Source: Verrucomicrobiota bacterium (GTDB lineage: Bacteria; Verrucomicrobiota; Verrucomicrobiia; Limisphaerales; J093). From it: a stretch of DNA of 64,000 bases. The stretch covers positions 434,001 through 498,000 of the forward strand of contig JAOSKK010000038.1 of assembly GCA_027493615.1 (NCBI GenBank). Direction: 5' to 3'. Positions 19,662 to 29,261 of this stretch are shown one piece after another. A model generated the notes under the pieces. The model was given only the letters and a program-made list of their open reading frames with translations, searched no databases and had not been told where the DNA came from. Numbering within the stretch: position 1 is the first letter of the stretch; each line of letters starts with the position of its first letter. The translations under genes and the position numbers were made by a program.

Positions 19662-20305
19662 TACAGGCCCTCGGGATTCGGCTTCAAACTCCGCACGTCC
19701 GCGTCGAATTCAGCCAGAATCTGGGCGAGCGCTTCGTTCCAGCCCGTCATCAGCGCATCCGGGGTTCGGGCCTTCATTGGAATGCGACGTGAGTATTCGC
19801 GTTCGAGGATCGCGCTGGCGGCGACACCGTTGGGAGCATCGAACAAGAGAACTCGCAGTGTCAGGAGCGCGGCAGGCTCTCGGGGCTGACGAAAGTCGCC
19901 ATAGACCTCGAGCACGCTGATCTCTGCCAACGTGTTGGGTTTCCGGGCGCTGCCGGGCTCGACGACGGCCGCGAACGCCGCGCTCTGGCGCAGGTGAGCC
20001 CGGATCGGCATGAGCAGGCTCTCCGAGCTCGATACGAGGAACTCGGCGTAGGGATCGGGCTCGAACGTGTATTCGTTGGGGCGGTACACGAAGGAGCGGC
20101 CATCGAAGGGCGCCGCGACGCGCAAGGAACGAATCGCCAGCACCCGGTGGCTCTCGAAGCCGGGTTCGCCCTGCGAGGCGGGCGGGAGGGCAAACGCGAA
20201 GGTTCGCGTGTTCAATGGGGGCCGCGAGATGCAACCGCCGAGCAGGCAAACCATCACCAAGCAGACACTTGCCCAACTCAGAACTGGCCATGCACCCCCC
20301 TTCAC
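19661..20305 (-). CDS. ABC-transport auxiliary lipoprotein of the Mla-like operon
   Basis: An outer-membrane lipoprotein of the ABC_trans_aux type. From the GTG at 20305 it has a hydrophobic signal ending in lipobox LLGGC (VLSWASVCLVMVCLLGGC). The mature part has RVLAIRSLRVAAPFDGRSFVYRPNEYTFEPDPYAEFLVSSSESLL, then LRQSAAFAAVVEPGSARKPNTLAEISVLEVYGDFRQ and a closing helix MTGWNEALAQILAEFDADV. These are family hallmarks. The frame stays open further upstream but crosses a dispersed palindromic repeat at 20311, so that part is not coding. The stop TAG shares its last base with the GTG of the STAS-permease gene, so translation is coupled. Confidence 0.85.
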   Translation of the reverse strand: MKGGAWPVLSWASVCLVMVCLLGGCISRPPLNTRTFAFALPPASQGEPGFESHRVLAIRSLRVAAPFDGRSFVYRPNEYTFEPDPYAEFLVSSSESLLMPIRAHLRQSAAFAAVVEPGSARKPNTLAEISVLEVYGDFRQPREPAALLTLRVLLFDAPNGVAASAILEREYSRRIPMKARTPDALMTGWNEALAQILAEFDADVRSLKPNPEGL

Positions 20306-20310
20306 CCCGG

Positions 20311-20335
20311 CCCTCTCCCATCCGCGGGGAGAGGG
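20311..20335. repeat. Dispersed palindromic repeat
   Basis: The arms CCCTCTCCC and GGGGAGAGGG surround ATCCGC. This is the widespread 'CCCTCTCC...GGAGAGGG' intergenic repeat type. It sits immediately upstream of the lipoprotein start. Confidence 0.6.
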
Positions 20336-21369
20336 TGCCCGGCTCGTTCGCCGTAGCCCCGCGGGCGAAGGCGTAAGGGCGAGTGAGACGAGGTTCAGTC
20401 GGTTCAAGGCTCCTTTGGGCGCCGAACCGCTCGGCGTCCCGACAGCCCGGGGTCCTTCGTGAAGGTGCGACGCCAGGCTTCGTCTGGCGGGGCCGAGTTG
20501 CTGCGATGTATTCAAGTTCTCGATGCTTGTTGACCGCGCTGTGAGTGCAAATGCACGGATCATGCCACCGGCGCTCACGGCCTCAAGGACCGTGCCGCGA
20601 GCGTCTCAGCGATACGGGCGCTCCGTGCATGGCAGTATGAAATGTCCAACGTGCGAAACGTCATCCGACTTCAGGTGGAGGTTTGCTCCCGACGGGGCAG
20701 GGTGGCAGGTGTGGGTCGGGCGCTCAGCCGTGTGGTTGCAGCACGGGTAACCGCGGCGCAGACCGGCAACACGGTCAAGTGCGGCGTTGCGGCTGACGAT
20801 CGGATTGCGGCACCCCAGTCCCGCGAACACCGTGAGCCTCGACCCAAGACGTCAGGTTTGAGTTCTTTCGCGGTAAAGCCCCGCTGTTTCCTTCTCCTGT
20901 CCCTCGTGGTCGGTTCCGTTCTTCCCCCTCGCCGGCCTCGCGTCATTCCGGCCGAAGGCCGGCGCCCTTCGGGCCGGGAACGTGCAGGAGATTGAAACGC
21001 GTACCTTCACCTCGAACCCGGACAACCACCCTTGACGCGAACGGTGTGCCCGCCGTGCGGCCACCCACTCAGCCAGCAGACACGCCACCTCCAACCGAGC
21101 TGAGCCTGCCGCGAACCGGTCTCCGTCCGCGGGCTTGGGACGGGGTCGGTGGCAGGCGACCAACGCGGGCCGGAGCTTGCGATACCCCGCCCTGTCCTCC
21201 TACGGCGCGGAAGTGGTGAGCGAAAAGCCACGGAAGGTCCAAGAATCCGCCTTGAGTTCGGGCAACGCCATCCTCCCGAAGGACTTCCTTTGGCGACAGC
21301 AGGCTGTCTCAGGAACCACGGTCGTCCTCCCGCGCTTGCATCCTGCCGGCCCTTGGCCATTCTCGCGTC
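20336..21369. other. Intergenic region with small hairpins
   Basis: No gene is seen. A short hairpin CGCCAGGC-TTC-GTCTGGCG lies near 20470-20488. Between about 20930 and 20980 is a REP-like stretch, CATTCCGGCCGAAGGCCGGCG. Open frames on both strands are low-complexity and unconserved. Confidence 0.45.
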
Positions 21370-21681
21370 GTGAGCATCGCTGAACTGCCGATCCCGGTTG
21401 ATCGCGAGCGACTCGATGAGTTCTGTCGCGCGCGGGGCGTGCGCCGCCTGAGTCTCTTCGGCTCTGTGCTCAGGGCCGATTTCGACCCCGTCCGCAGCGA
21501 CGTGGACGTCCTGATCGAATACCTGCCCGGCTGTGTGCCGGGCTTCGATTTTGTGGCTCACCAGACCGAGCTGTCGCGGCTGTTGACGCGCAAAGTGGAC
21601 CTGAACACCCCGCGCTGTCTCAGCCGTCGCGTTCGGGAGTCCGTTCAACGGCACGCGTTCGTGCTCTATGAGCAACCCTGA
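21370..21681 (+). CDS. mntA: MntA-type minimal nucleotidyltransferase antitoxin
   Basis: A 103-aa nucleotidyltransferase that, in the characterised MntA/HepT pairs, AMPylates the HEPN toxin to silence it. The catalytic motif GSVLRADFDPVRSDVDVLIEY contains the required GS and DxD residues, and the C-terminal Asp sits in RKVDLNTP. The GTG start at 21370 (VSIAELPIPVDRERLDEF) gives the usual length. The gene overlaps the next one by 14 bases. Confidence 0.88.
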   Translation: MSIAELPIPVDRERLDEFCRARGVRRLSLFGSVLRADFDPVRSDVDVLIEYLPGCVPGFDFVAHQTELSRLLTRKVDLNTPRCLSRRVRESVQRHAFVLYEQP

Positions 21682-22060
21682 CCCGCGAGAGACCCTCGAG
21701 CAGATTCTCGAGTTCTGCGCCGAGGCACGAGGTATCTTTGCGGGTCGGACCCAGCCGGAATTCGCCGCCAACCTCCTGCTCCAGCGCGCCGGCGAGCGCC
21801 TGATTGAGCTCATCGGCGAAGCGGCGTCGCGGCTGCCCGAGTCCCTCCAGGAACGTCACCCCCAAGTCCCCTGGGACAAGATGATCGGCATGCGACATCG
21901 CCTGATCCACGGCTACGATGCTCTCGACTACGACATCGTCTGGGCGGTCCTCGAACGAGAACTCGAACCGCTCGCGCGGCAGGTCGAAGCCATCGTGCTC
22001 GCCGAATTCCCGCCCCCCGCACCCACGGGCGCCGATCGGTCGCCAGCAGACCCACGCTGA
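21668..22060 (+). CDS. hepT: HepT-type HEPN toxin
   Basis: A 130-aa all-helical HEPN ribonuclease. The active motif RHRLIHGY (R-x4-H-x-Y) is intact, and the flanking sequence (RAGERLIELIGEAASRLPESL, QVPWDKMIGMRHRLIHGYDALDYDIVWAVL) is typical of the family. It overlaps mntA, forming a complete toxin-antitoxin module. Both frames are intact, unlike most neighbours. Confidence 0.9.
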   Translation: MSNPDPRETLEQILEFCAEARGIFAGRTQPEFAANLLLQRAGERLIELIGEAASRLPESLQERHPQVPWDKMIGMRHRLIHGYDALDYDIVWAVLERELEPLARQVEAIVLAEFPPPAPTGADRSPADPR

Positions 22061-22190
22061 AACCCAAGACGGACGCCGCGTCCCGTAACCTCGTGTCTAC
22101 GGCCACGACCTCGGTTTCCCCGGTCACCTGAGCGCTGGCCAGGTGCAGCGCGTCAAGCGTGCGCAGAGGCAGCGCCGGATTCTGCCGGTA
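22040..22190 (-). pseudogene. PIN-domain (VapC-like) C-terminal remnant
   Basis: On the minus strand the translation ALPLRTLDALHLASAQVTGETEVVAVDTRLRDAASVLGFSVG matches the end of a PIN-domain toxin (LRTLDALHLA..., the TxDxRLxxAAxxLG pattern). The N-terminal part with its first acidic residues is not found in any frame upstream. It overlaps the tail of hepT in the opposite direction. Judged a remnant. Confidence 0.5.
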
Positions 22191-22582
22191 ACAGGAGATG
22201 CGCCTACTCTCCGCGGTCCTCGGTCAGGATATCCTCGACCGTCGGTCCTGGTCTGCCGGTGGCGGTGCGAGTCCGCAGCCGCGCCAGCGTGCCCAGCCAC
22301 TCTCGTCGGCGGGGAGGTGCGACGGTCTGGTGCAAATCCGTCAATTGAGCCCCGGTGGCATGAATCCATCTGTCGAAAGCCCGTCACCTCTCCCGCACGA
22401 GGGCAGCGTGCCAAACTCCCGCACGCCGGCGGCGTGCCAGACCGTGGCCGGGGGTCAAGCGAGTCGGCGAGCGCGCCCCCATGAAGGGTCGGCGGAGACT
22501 GCGCTCGACCCGTCCCAGCAACCCGATGCGCCCATGCGGAGCGGGGCGGTTGCGTCGCTCATCCCTTCGCGGTGCGGAACAC
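22191..22582. other. Intergenic stretch
   Basis: No gene or RNA is recognised. The frames here read across the end of the ATPase gene without conserved sequence. Confidence 0.4.
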
Positions 22583-24236
22583 TCAACCTTCCGCGACTCC
22601 TCGCCCAACCTCCTCGGCTTCTTGCTGGAGCGCACCCAACCGGAGGCCAAGCAAGGCGAGGAGCATTTCGCGCAGCACGGCTGGCCCGGCATGCTTTGCC
22701 GCGATGGCGCGCCGCACCGACTCTTCGAGCTCGGCTACCGCGAAGATCGCGTCCTCGATCTCCTGCCGAGGACGGTCCACCGTCTGCGAATGGCTCAAGG
22801 GATTGAGTACCCAGGTCAGGGTGTGGGCAATCCGGTCGCGCAAGTCGGGCGAGACCAGCGGCTGCTTGTCCGGCTTGGGCTGCCACCGGTGGACCTGGCC
22901 CTTCTTGTCGGTCGCGTATTCTAGGGGCGGAATGTGCTCCCAAGTCGCCCGTTGGACTGCGGCCCACAATTCGCTGGCCGTTACCTGGCGCGGGTCGGGC
23001 CTGTACACCACCGGCAGCTTCAGTCCGGTGCAGGCGTGTTTGAGGACCTCCTCGAACTTGGTGCGCACATGCACGGCAGCGGCCTTGACATGCCCCCTGC
23101 AACAGGAAATCCACGGCCCAGCCCAAATGGTCTTGGTCGGCACGGAGCAAGGGTTGTTCGTAGTCGCCCACCCCTTGCACGAACAGCTCCGCGTGCGCCC
23201 AGCCGGGCAATTGCTGGCGGGCTATCTCATACCAGGCCCGGTCATGGGTGAGCAGCAGTACATGCCAGTCGCTGAAATGCCGCCGCAGCACGCGCAGCAG
23301 CGGCAAGCGATGAGCCATGTCCAGGCTCAGGAGCACGTCGTCAAGGATGAGCAGACGCGGGTAGGTTGAGCCGTCCGCCCGACGGGGCGGGATACTGCGC
23401 GACATCCCGGCCAGATAGAGACACAGCCCCACCGCTGTCATTCGGGCCTCGTTCAGGAACTCCGCCGGCTTGGCCAGCGGCGAATCGTTTCGGTCCAGCA
23501 GGCTCAAGCGCACCGAACCGTGGGAGAACTTGTTCCGATGCCTGCTCGAATCGTACGCCGCGCCGCGCGCCCATTGCAGTCGGAGACGGGTCCCGGGCGC
23601 AAACGCGGTGAGCAGTCTGTTGGCGTGTGCTTCTAGCTCTGGCAGGAAAGCCTGGATCGAGTCGTTGAACTTCTTGATCGCGGCTTGCAGTATCGAAAGC
23701 AACCGGTTCTCGCGATAGGTTCGTCGCGGTTGTTTCTCGGCCAGTTCACGAATCCGCCCCCACGCATCACCAAACGTTTCATTACTCGCGCCACGCTGAC
23801 AGCCGGGCAGGATGGCTTCGACCAGTTGCGGGAAGACCTCGACCGAGTCGCCATACTGGACGTCGCTGATCCGCCAGATGGTGCGATAGTCCAGCCATCC
23901 CAACGCCCGCGCCATGTCGCGGAAATCCCGGTGCTTCGTGTCACGTCCCTCTGGTTTCCAAACGAGTTCACCCGTCCCCAGGTCGTTCGGCGCCAGAATG
24001 ACGTATCGGTCCTCACGAGGTGGGTTGATGTGGCGGTGGCAGAATGTGTCGAAGCACTCCGCATCCTTGCGGGCATCCAGGAAGTCGCGGACCGCCTTGC
24101 CTAACGACGACTTGCCGCTGCCGTTCTGGCCGTAGAGCACCAGGCTGCGCCCATCCAGACGGACCTCGACGGGGTTCGGAAACGCGCGGTAGCCGCAGAC
24201 GCGGATGGCGCGCAGGCCTGTCGGCGCGGCGGGCAC
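22583..24236 (-). CDS. RecF/SMC-like AAA ATPase with C-terminal helical domain, one frameshift
   Basis: About 550 aa. The N-terminus has an ABC/SMC-type head: RAIRVCGYRAFPNPVEVRLDGRSLVLYGQNGSGKSSLGKAV (Walker A). Later come the signature-like AEFLNEARMTAVGLCLYLAG, Walker B RLLILDDVLLSLD and H-loop LLLTHDRAWYEIA. After a frame change near 23098 the tail reads AAAVHVRTKFEEVLKHACTGLKLPVVYR and NPLSHSQTVDRPRQEIEDAIFAVAELEE, a helical region with an NPLSH motif seen in defence-associated ATPases. The GTG at 24236 lies 4 bases past the stop of the methylase gene, so the two are coupled. A role with the restriction-modification enzyme is inferred from context only. Confidence 0.75.
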
Positions 24237-24239
24237 GAG

Positions 24240-25548
24240 CTACTCCTTGCCTTCGATGATGCGGACGACTTCCAGCGAGCCGAGGTCGAACAACGCGGCT
24301 CTCAGAGGATGCCGGATTTCGTACGTCTGTTCGAAGAACTCGCGCAGCGCGTCCATCCGGCAGGAGGCTGGAAGGCTGTCGATACGCGGCGGGCCGGCTT
24401 GAGCCAGAAGGTCAAAGAACTTCAAGGCGCGTGCATGCAGTTCGGCGGGGAAGAAGAGTTCATACACCAGCCCGTTCAGCAGTTGCTCGAAATGCTCGCG
24501 CATCAGAGGGTCGCGCGGCGAGGTTGGACGAACCGCCGCCGCTCCTTGCCCGTACAGCCAGATTAACGCCCGTACTAGCTGCTCCACCGTAAATTGGTGC
24601 GCGGAGGTCGCTGGAGGGATGGGAAACGATTCCAGGCCGTCGGGCTGAACCTCATACCACCCCCCTTGCTTTTCGACGAATGCACGCCGGGCGTACCCCT
24701 CGTATGCGCGCGAGTTCAGGAGACCAAGGATATACAGGCCGTAGTGCCCCGCAGGGATGAAGTAGGAAGTGTTACCCAAGTAGCAGCCTGTGATGTCGAG
24801 CGCGAACGTCGGACGAATCGAAACCTTCGTGGAGACCAGCTTCGCTCTCTCGAACTCCTGCCAATACGCGATGTTGTCCTGGATCTCGAACCATTCGTAG
24901 CTGCCGGACTTGCGGCCACCCGGAACGCCGGGCATTAGCTGTGTTTTGAACTGCTTCAGGTAGATGAGAATAGCCGGGTAGTGGCGAATGTCTGTCCCGC
25001 GCCGAGTGAAGATGAGCCATTGTTGCTGTGGCGCGATTACCCAACGCTCAACATCACGACCACGTGCGAACGGCTTGAGGAGCGCTGCCGAAGACTTGTG
25101 TTCCCCGATCAGCTTGTCACGGGTTGCGCTGTCCACGACGAACGCCTCGTTGAGGCCGGTCGTGATACCCCGATAGACCCGCGAGCCGGCGTATTCGCGA
25201 AGCGGTTTGCCGGCGGCGCGGATCCTGTCGAGCAAGCGCAGGCCGACGGGGCTCTCCAAGCGCCAACCGTTGGGTTTCAGGTCCCGCTGGGCCAGGCCGT
25301 GCGCCTGGTTGGCGAAGAGGTCGGGGAAGTCCTCGAGCGCACTCTCCGGATTCCAGGTGTGAACGCGGATGGCGCGGTCGGGGGCCTCAAGGAGCTGTTC
25401 GAGCCGGCCCGGCTGGGCGAAGCCGGCGGGGTTGGGCAACTGGCCGTGTTCGACGTTGCGGGTCTTCTCGGCAACGAAGATGCACGGGTACCCGAACTGG
25501 AACTCGTCCCGTTTGCTTCGCCCCGTCTGCGTCGTCGTCCGGCGTCAC
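24240..25548 (-). pseudogene. Type IIG (Eco57I/TaqI-like) restriction-modification enzyme, C-terminal specificity part only
   Basis: The preserved part reads KRDEFQFGYPCIFVAEKTR upstream, then GLRLLDRIRAAGKPLREYAG-SRVYRGITTGLNEAFVVDSATRDKLI, LLKPFARGRDVERW and QQQWLIFTRRGTDI. This is the target-recognition part of TaqI-like/Eco57I-like enzymes. A helical end follows (ALIWLYGQGAAAV through EIRHPLRAALFDLGSLEVVRIIEGKE). The methylase motifs (FGxG, NPPY) that should come before are missing: around 25550 the sequence passes into the opposite-strand AAA_14 gene. About 430 of roughly 1,000 residues remain. The residual frame itself is intact and coupled to the downstream ATPase. Confidence 0.75.
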
Positions 25549-25590
25549 CGTTCCCGGGGCCGATCACCGCAACCATTCCCATTTCACGGC

Positions 25591-26067
25591 GTGAACGACA
25601 CCCGCCCACGCTGGTGCGCCCGTAACCTCGAATCCGCCCTGAAGGTGCTGCCCGTCACGGTGGTCACCGGCGCGCGGCAGACGGGCAAGACCGCCCTGGT
25701 CAAATCCCTTGGCCCGGAGCGCGTCTTCTTCACGCTGGATGACGTCGGCGTGCTCGATCAGGCCGAGCGGCATCCCGACGCCCTGCTCAGTCAACGTCCC
25801 GTGACACTGGACGAAGTGCAGCGCACCCCGTCCCTGCTCCTCGCCGTCAAACGCCCCGTGGACGAGCGCCGGCGCGCGGGCGATTTCCTGCTCACCGGTT
25901 CGGCCAACCTGCTCCTGCTGGGCCGCGTGGCCGATACCCTGGCCGGACGGGCCATCTACCTCGAGCTGCCTCCGTTCTGTCCGGCGGAATGGCAGCAGCG
26001 TCGGGATGCTCTCCGGCCGCTGGACCGGCTCTTCGCCCGCGATTTCGACCAGGATGGTGGCGACTGA
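25591..26067 (+). pseudogene. AAA_14/DUF4143-type ATPase, N-terminal part only
   Basis: The GTG at 25591 starts VNDTRPRWCARNLESALKVLPVTVVTGARQTGKTALVKSL (Walker A), then VFFTLDDVGVLDQAERHPDALL, PVTLDEVQRTPSLLLAVKRPVDERR (Walker B) and GDFLLTGSANLLLLGRVADTLAGRA (sensor). The family is normally about 400 aa with a nuclease-like DUF4143 C-terminus; here it ends after 158 aa at DRLFARDFDQDGGD. It is truncated and probably inactive. Its start lies at the junction where the type IIG gene is cut. Confidence 0.7.
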
Positions 26068-26102
26068 ATGAAGGCTCGGGTTGACGTGCCATCGGGAACC
26101 TG

Positions 26103-26273
26103 ATGCTCGTCCTGGAAAAGCACGGCAAGTCGCCTCATGAGTTCGAGCAGTGGCCGCCGGGGGAGGCTGTGAAGGATGCCGCGCGGTTCCGGCCGCAGGC
26201 GTTTGGCCTGGCGGTCGATCTGAACTCCTTGACCTGGATCTTCGATGAACAAAGACACATTGCAGTATGCTGA
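26103..26273 (+). CDS. Small hypothetical protein (56 aa)
   Basis: MLVLEKHGKSPHEFEQWPPGEAVKDAARF then QAFGLAVDLNSLTWIFDEQRHIAV. No family is recognised. The amino-acid balance looks coding, but there is no other support. Confidence 0.3.
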   Translation: MLVLEKHGKSPHEFEQWPPGEAVKDAARFRPQAFGLAVDLNSLTWIFDEQRHIAVC

Positions 26274-26394
26274 TCTCCTTGAGTTGCTGATCGACGGCCC
26301 GGCCGGCGGGCACCGACGATGGACTGCCTTCCCAATCCTGCGGATGTTGGAGATCTCGGTGTCTCACCTTGTCTGGCGGCGGCCCGATCGGTAA
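26245..26394 (+). CDS. Small hypothetical protein (49 aa), overlapping the previous one
   Basis: MNKDTLQYADLLELLIDGPAG then HRRWTAFPILRMLEISVSHL. Starts inside the preceding frame. Not recognised; could be the start of a longer gene broken by a frameshift. Confidence 0.25.
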   Translation: MNKDTLQYADLLELLIDGPAGGHRRWTAFPILRMLEISVSHLVWRRPDR

Positions 26395-26851
26395 TCGAGC
26401 CAAAGAATGATGCGGTGCGCCGGTACTCGCTGGATGGGCTCCTGCCGAAGGTGCGACGGCCGGGGGAGGGCATGATCGTCACCTCTGGCGCCCGGGAGAG
26501 GCGAACCCTCGGTGCGTCGGCGGGCCCGATTGAGGCTGCTCTGAACCCAACCACTACCCTGGTGGATCGAAAGGAGGCGCTAGAGGCACAGCTTGAGGAG
26601 ACGATCCTCCGGCTCGCCGCCTGGGAGCTTGACGTCGAATTCAAGGCGGCGAGGCGGCGACCTGGCCTCCGGACCTCACGCCGATCGCGAAAGCAGCGGC
26701 TGCATACCAGCACCCAGGGTGACCGCGCGGTGGTCGCCGAGCCGGCCGGGAAGACCAAGCGTCAGCCAGCTCTTCGTCTGGTTCCACTCCACCGGCAAAC
26801 AGCTCGCGGAACTCCAGAAGGTCGGTCCCGGCAGGTACGCGTGGGCCGATC
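26395..26851. other. Degenerate region with possible gene remnant
   Basis: On the plus strand two frames give protein-like pieces: LVDRKEALEAQLEETILRLAAWELD near 26560-26640 and QLFVWFHSTGKQLAELQKVGPG near 26765-26840. They may be parts of one broken gene. No family is recognised. Confidence 0.3.
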
Positions 26852-27256
26852 TCATGACGAGTCCCTGTCCGTCTTAACTTCGGTCCGGTGGCGTGCAGCA
26901 GCGCTGGTGGCGTCGAGGCCTGGGCGGTCCCAGGACACTTCCACCCGCTGTGGCTGGCGCCGGTTGTCCACTTGAACACGGCAGTCGTATGCCTTGCCCT
27001 CGTACACCAAGTGCAGCTCCCCGCTCTTCCCTTGCCAGTGACTCGTCTGCGCAACGAGGTAGTCGATCATCTGCCTCCCCGCCCAGGGTTCGAAGTCGAT
27101 CTCAACGGCTTGGGACCGGGTCGAGAAAACGACCATGATGCGCGGCGGGTTCGGTTCCAGCCGAAAACCCTGAGCCCCGATCGCCAAGACGTCATCCAGG
27201 ACGCCCATCAGCGGAGGGGGAAGAGTGTCGGTTGGCTTTGGTTCTCGTTCGGTCAT
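26852..27256 (-). CDS. Hypothetical protein, faintly like a GspE N-terminal domain
   Basis: A 134-aa protein starting MTEREPKPTDTLPPPLMGVLDDVLAIGAQGFRLEPNPPRI. The pattern VLAIGAQGFRLEP resembles the 'xxxGASDIHxEP' opening of type II secretion/pilus ATPases, but no ATPase domain follows. The end is VYEGKAYDCRVQVDNRRQPQRVEVSW. The ATG at 27256 is preferred; the frame further upstream is low-complexity. It lies downstream of the pectate-lyase-like gene on the same strand. Confidence 0.5.
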   Translation of the reverse strand: MTEREPKPTDTLPPPLMGVLDDVLAIGAQGFRLEPNPPRIMVVFSTRSQAVEIDFEPWAGRQMIDYLVAQTSHWQGKSGELHLVYEGKAYDCRVQVDNRRQPQRVEVSWDRPGLDATSAAARHRTEVKTDRDSS

Positions 27257-27398
27257 AGCCGGTGCTCTTTGGAGGTGTGTGACGACGCCGCGGCGGACGT
27301 CCCCCATTCGCCCTCCACGAAGGGCGGTGCGAATCGGGCGAGCCAGACCGATCCGAGGACCTTGCTGGTGGTGATCAGGTACGCCTCCATTCCGAGGG

Positions 27399-28711
27399 TC
27401 AGTCCGAGACGACATTCAGGCCGATCTGGGCGCGGTCTCCCGCCTGGTTGAGAATCCGTTCCTTGCCCCGCAGCCGGTTCCCGAAGACGAGGGCCGCTCG
27501 GACGTCCGGTTCGATGGCCACCTGAACTTTGCCGCGGTCCATGAAGTCGCACCCCGTTACCGTCAGGCCGCCTCGCCGCGCGTGCAGGCAGGGCGCCTCC
27601 CGGTCCTTCTGTCCCCATCCGATGAAGTGGCACCCGTTGAATGTCGTATGGCCCTTTCCCTCCAGCACCGCGTGCCGATCCGTGGTCGGGATGTTCCAGA
27701 ACCCGCACGCCGTGAACTTCACCGGGCCTTGGTTGGTCTCGGCGATCTCGATCCCCGCCATGAACTGACCGTTGACGAAAGACACGCCCGCGTGGTCCTG
27801 AACGCTCTCGACACGGACCGCCGTCGGCCCGATGTCCGAACCGCATTGCGTGAGCACCGCGTTGGGCGCCCGGCCTTGGTCTTCACGAACTGGTACCCGA
27901 TCCGGTAGCCGATGCAAAAGCAGTTGTCGAGGTACTCCCAGTCCGTGCGACCGATGATGAAAGCGATGCCCTCCTCGCGGGTGAACTTGCCCAGGTCGCC
28001 CTCCCAGCCCCCCAGAAAGGCCAAAAGTGGACATCCCTCACCCGGCCGACATCGAAGCACTGGTCAATGAGAAGCCCGCGGTAGAGGGCCTGCGCGTAGA
28101 GTCCCCGGATGTAATGCCGGCCGGCGGGGTGGGTGCCGAAGTCCACGGCCTGATACGGGTTGACCAGCAGCACGTCAACCAGCGAGCAGTTGTCCCCGAT
28201 CCCGCGGACCGTCCAGGGATACGGGACCGGCGGGTGGGTCTGCTTCTGCTCGGGGTAGAAGATGGTCAGCCCGCAGAGCATCGAGTTCTGGTGCAGCGTC
28301 AGGAACGGTGGGCCCTCGGCCTGGCCCGCACCCGCGACCGCGAGCAGCGTGCTGCCGTGGGTCTGGGTCCGGGTGGTCGGCGCGCGGAAGTAGCCTTCAA
28401 CCACGACGTTCTCCGGCACGTCGAGCGTCCCCTTGATCAAGTACTGGCCGCGCGGAACCCGAACTACATCGCCGCCTCGACGAGCGGCGGCTTGGAAGGC
28501 GGCCTGGAAAGCGGGCGTGTCGTCCTGGCGTCCGTCCGCCGAAGCCCCGAAATCCAGGACGCTCAAGCCATCCGTCCGGGTGGAAGGTGAGCGTGGGGGC
28601 TCGGCCGCCCGGGCGAGCGTTGCTGGGGCGATTCCGGCGACGGCCCCCGTGGCGGAAGGCAAGGGTGGCCTGACGCAGCAGGCGACGGCGGGAGATCGAA
28701 CGCCAATCCAT
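27399..28711 (-). CDS. Tat-exported pectate-lyase-superfamily (beta-helix) protein, frameshifts
   Basis: Right-handed beta-helix protein of the Pectate_lyase_3 type. The start MDWRSISRRRLLRQATLAF at 28711 is a twin-arginine signal. A shift near 28650 leads to ATGAVAGIAPATLARAAE, then LSVLDFGASADGRQDDTPAFQAAFQAA and VVRVPRGQYLIKGTLDVPENVVVEG, the family's hallmark N-terminal coil. The middle (SMLCGLTIFYPEQ, RHYIRGLYAQALYRGLLIDQC) is followed by two more shifts between 27890 and 28040, after which FTREEGIAFIIGRTDWEYLDN and FNGCHFIGWGQKDREAPCLHARRGG finish the helix. It is probably a polysaccharide-binding or -cleaving exported protein; no catalytic residues can be assigned. Confidence 0.75.
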
Positions 28712-28816
28712 GGCGGTGACTCTGCCGTGGTGGAGGCGGAGATCAAGTCCTCGCTGCAGCGGCGCGTTGATCGCGATTGACCCTCTCACTGGCGCGCTCT
28801 CTGTGAGGCTCGCTGT

Positions 28817-29089
28817 ATGCAGCTTGCATCTCTACTCGAGACGGTCCAGGCGAGCATCGCGCAAGCGGGCGGCCTGGGATTACAGGGAGCCTTCGTGTAC
28901 ATCGTCACCTACGAGCTCAACAACACCCACACGGTCTGGCTGGTCGAAGGGCATCGGAGCCGGCGGCCCGGCTCGGTGGTCCTGGCCTGCGAGCGGGAGG
29001 TGAATTGCGACACGCTCAAGGGTGTCAGCGAGGCGGTCTATGACCAGGCGATCCGCGACCACAACAACGGGTTCATTCCCCTGTCATGA
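28817..29089 (+). CDS. Hypothetical protein (90 aa)
   Basis: MQLASLLETVQASIAQAGGLG, FVYIVTYELNNTHTVWLVEG and KGVSEAVYDQAIRDHNNGFIPLS. Intact frame with coding-like composition and no recognised family. Its stop overlaps the next start (ATGA), so the two form a pair. Divergent from the beta-helix gene. Confidence 0.5.
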   Translation: MQLASLLETVQASIAQAGGLGLQGAFVYIVTYELNNTHTVWLVEGHRSRRPGSVVLACEREVNCDTLKGVSEAVYDQAIRDHNNGFIPLS

Positions 29090-29190
29090 ACGGCTTCACC
29101 GTCACCAAGCACGGACGCTGCCAATTCTGGGCGCTGCGGGATGGGACGGGCGAACTGGTCTGCCTCGGCGTCCAACCGCTCACACGCCCG
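29086..29190 (+). pseudogene. Fragment of a small conserved hypothetical gene
   Basis: MNGFTVTKHGRCQFWALRDGTGELVCLGV resembles a small family I associate with 'RCQFWALRDxxGxLVCLxVYxKGAxEVVRRL', but the second half is replaced by unrelated sequence running into the alcohol dehydrogenase gene. Overlaps the previous gene by four bases. Confidence 0.35.
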
Positions 29191-29261
29191 GACGCATGGA
29201 GGTACGCCACGTTTCACTGCCTTGGACACAGGCCATACGCCGGAGAACGACTGACGGCGAA

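Noticed and set aside
20305..20578. Longer N-terminus for the Mla lipoprotein
   Set aside because: The upstream open frame crosses a dispersed palindromic repeat and would place the signal peptide about 90 residues into the protein.
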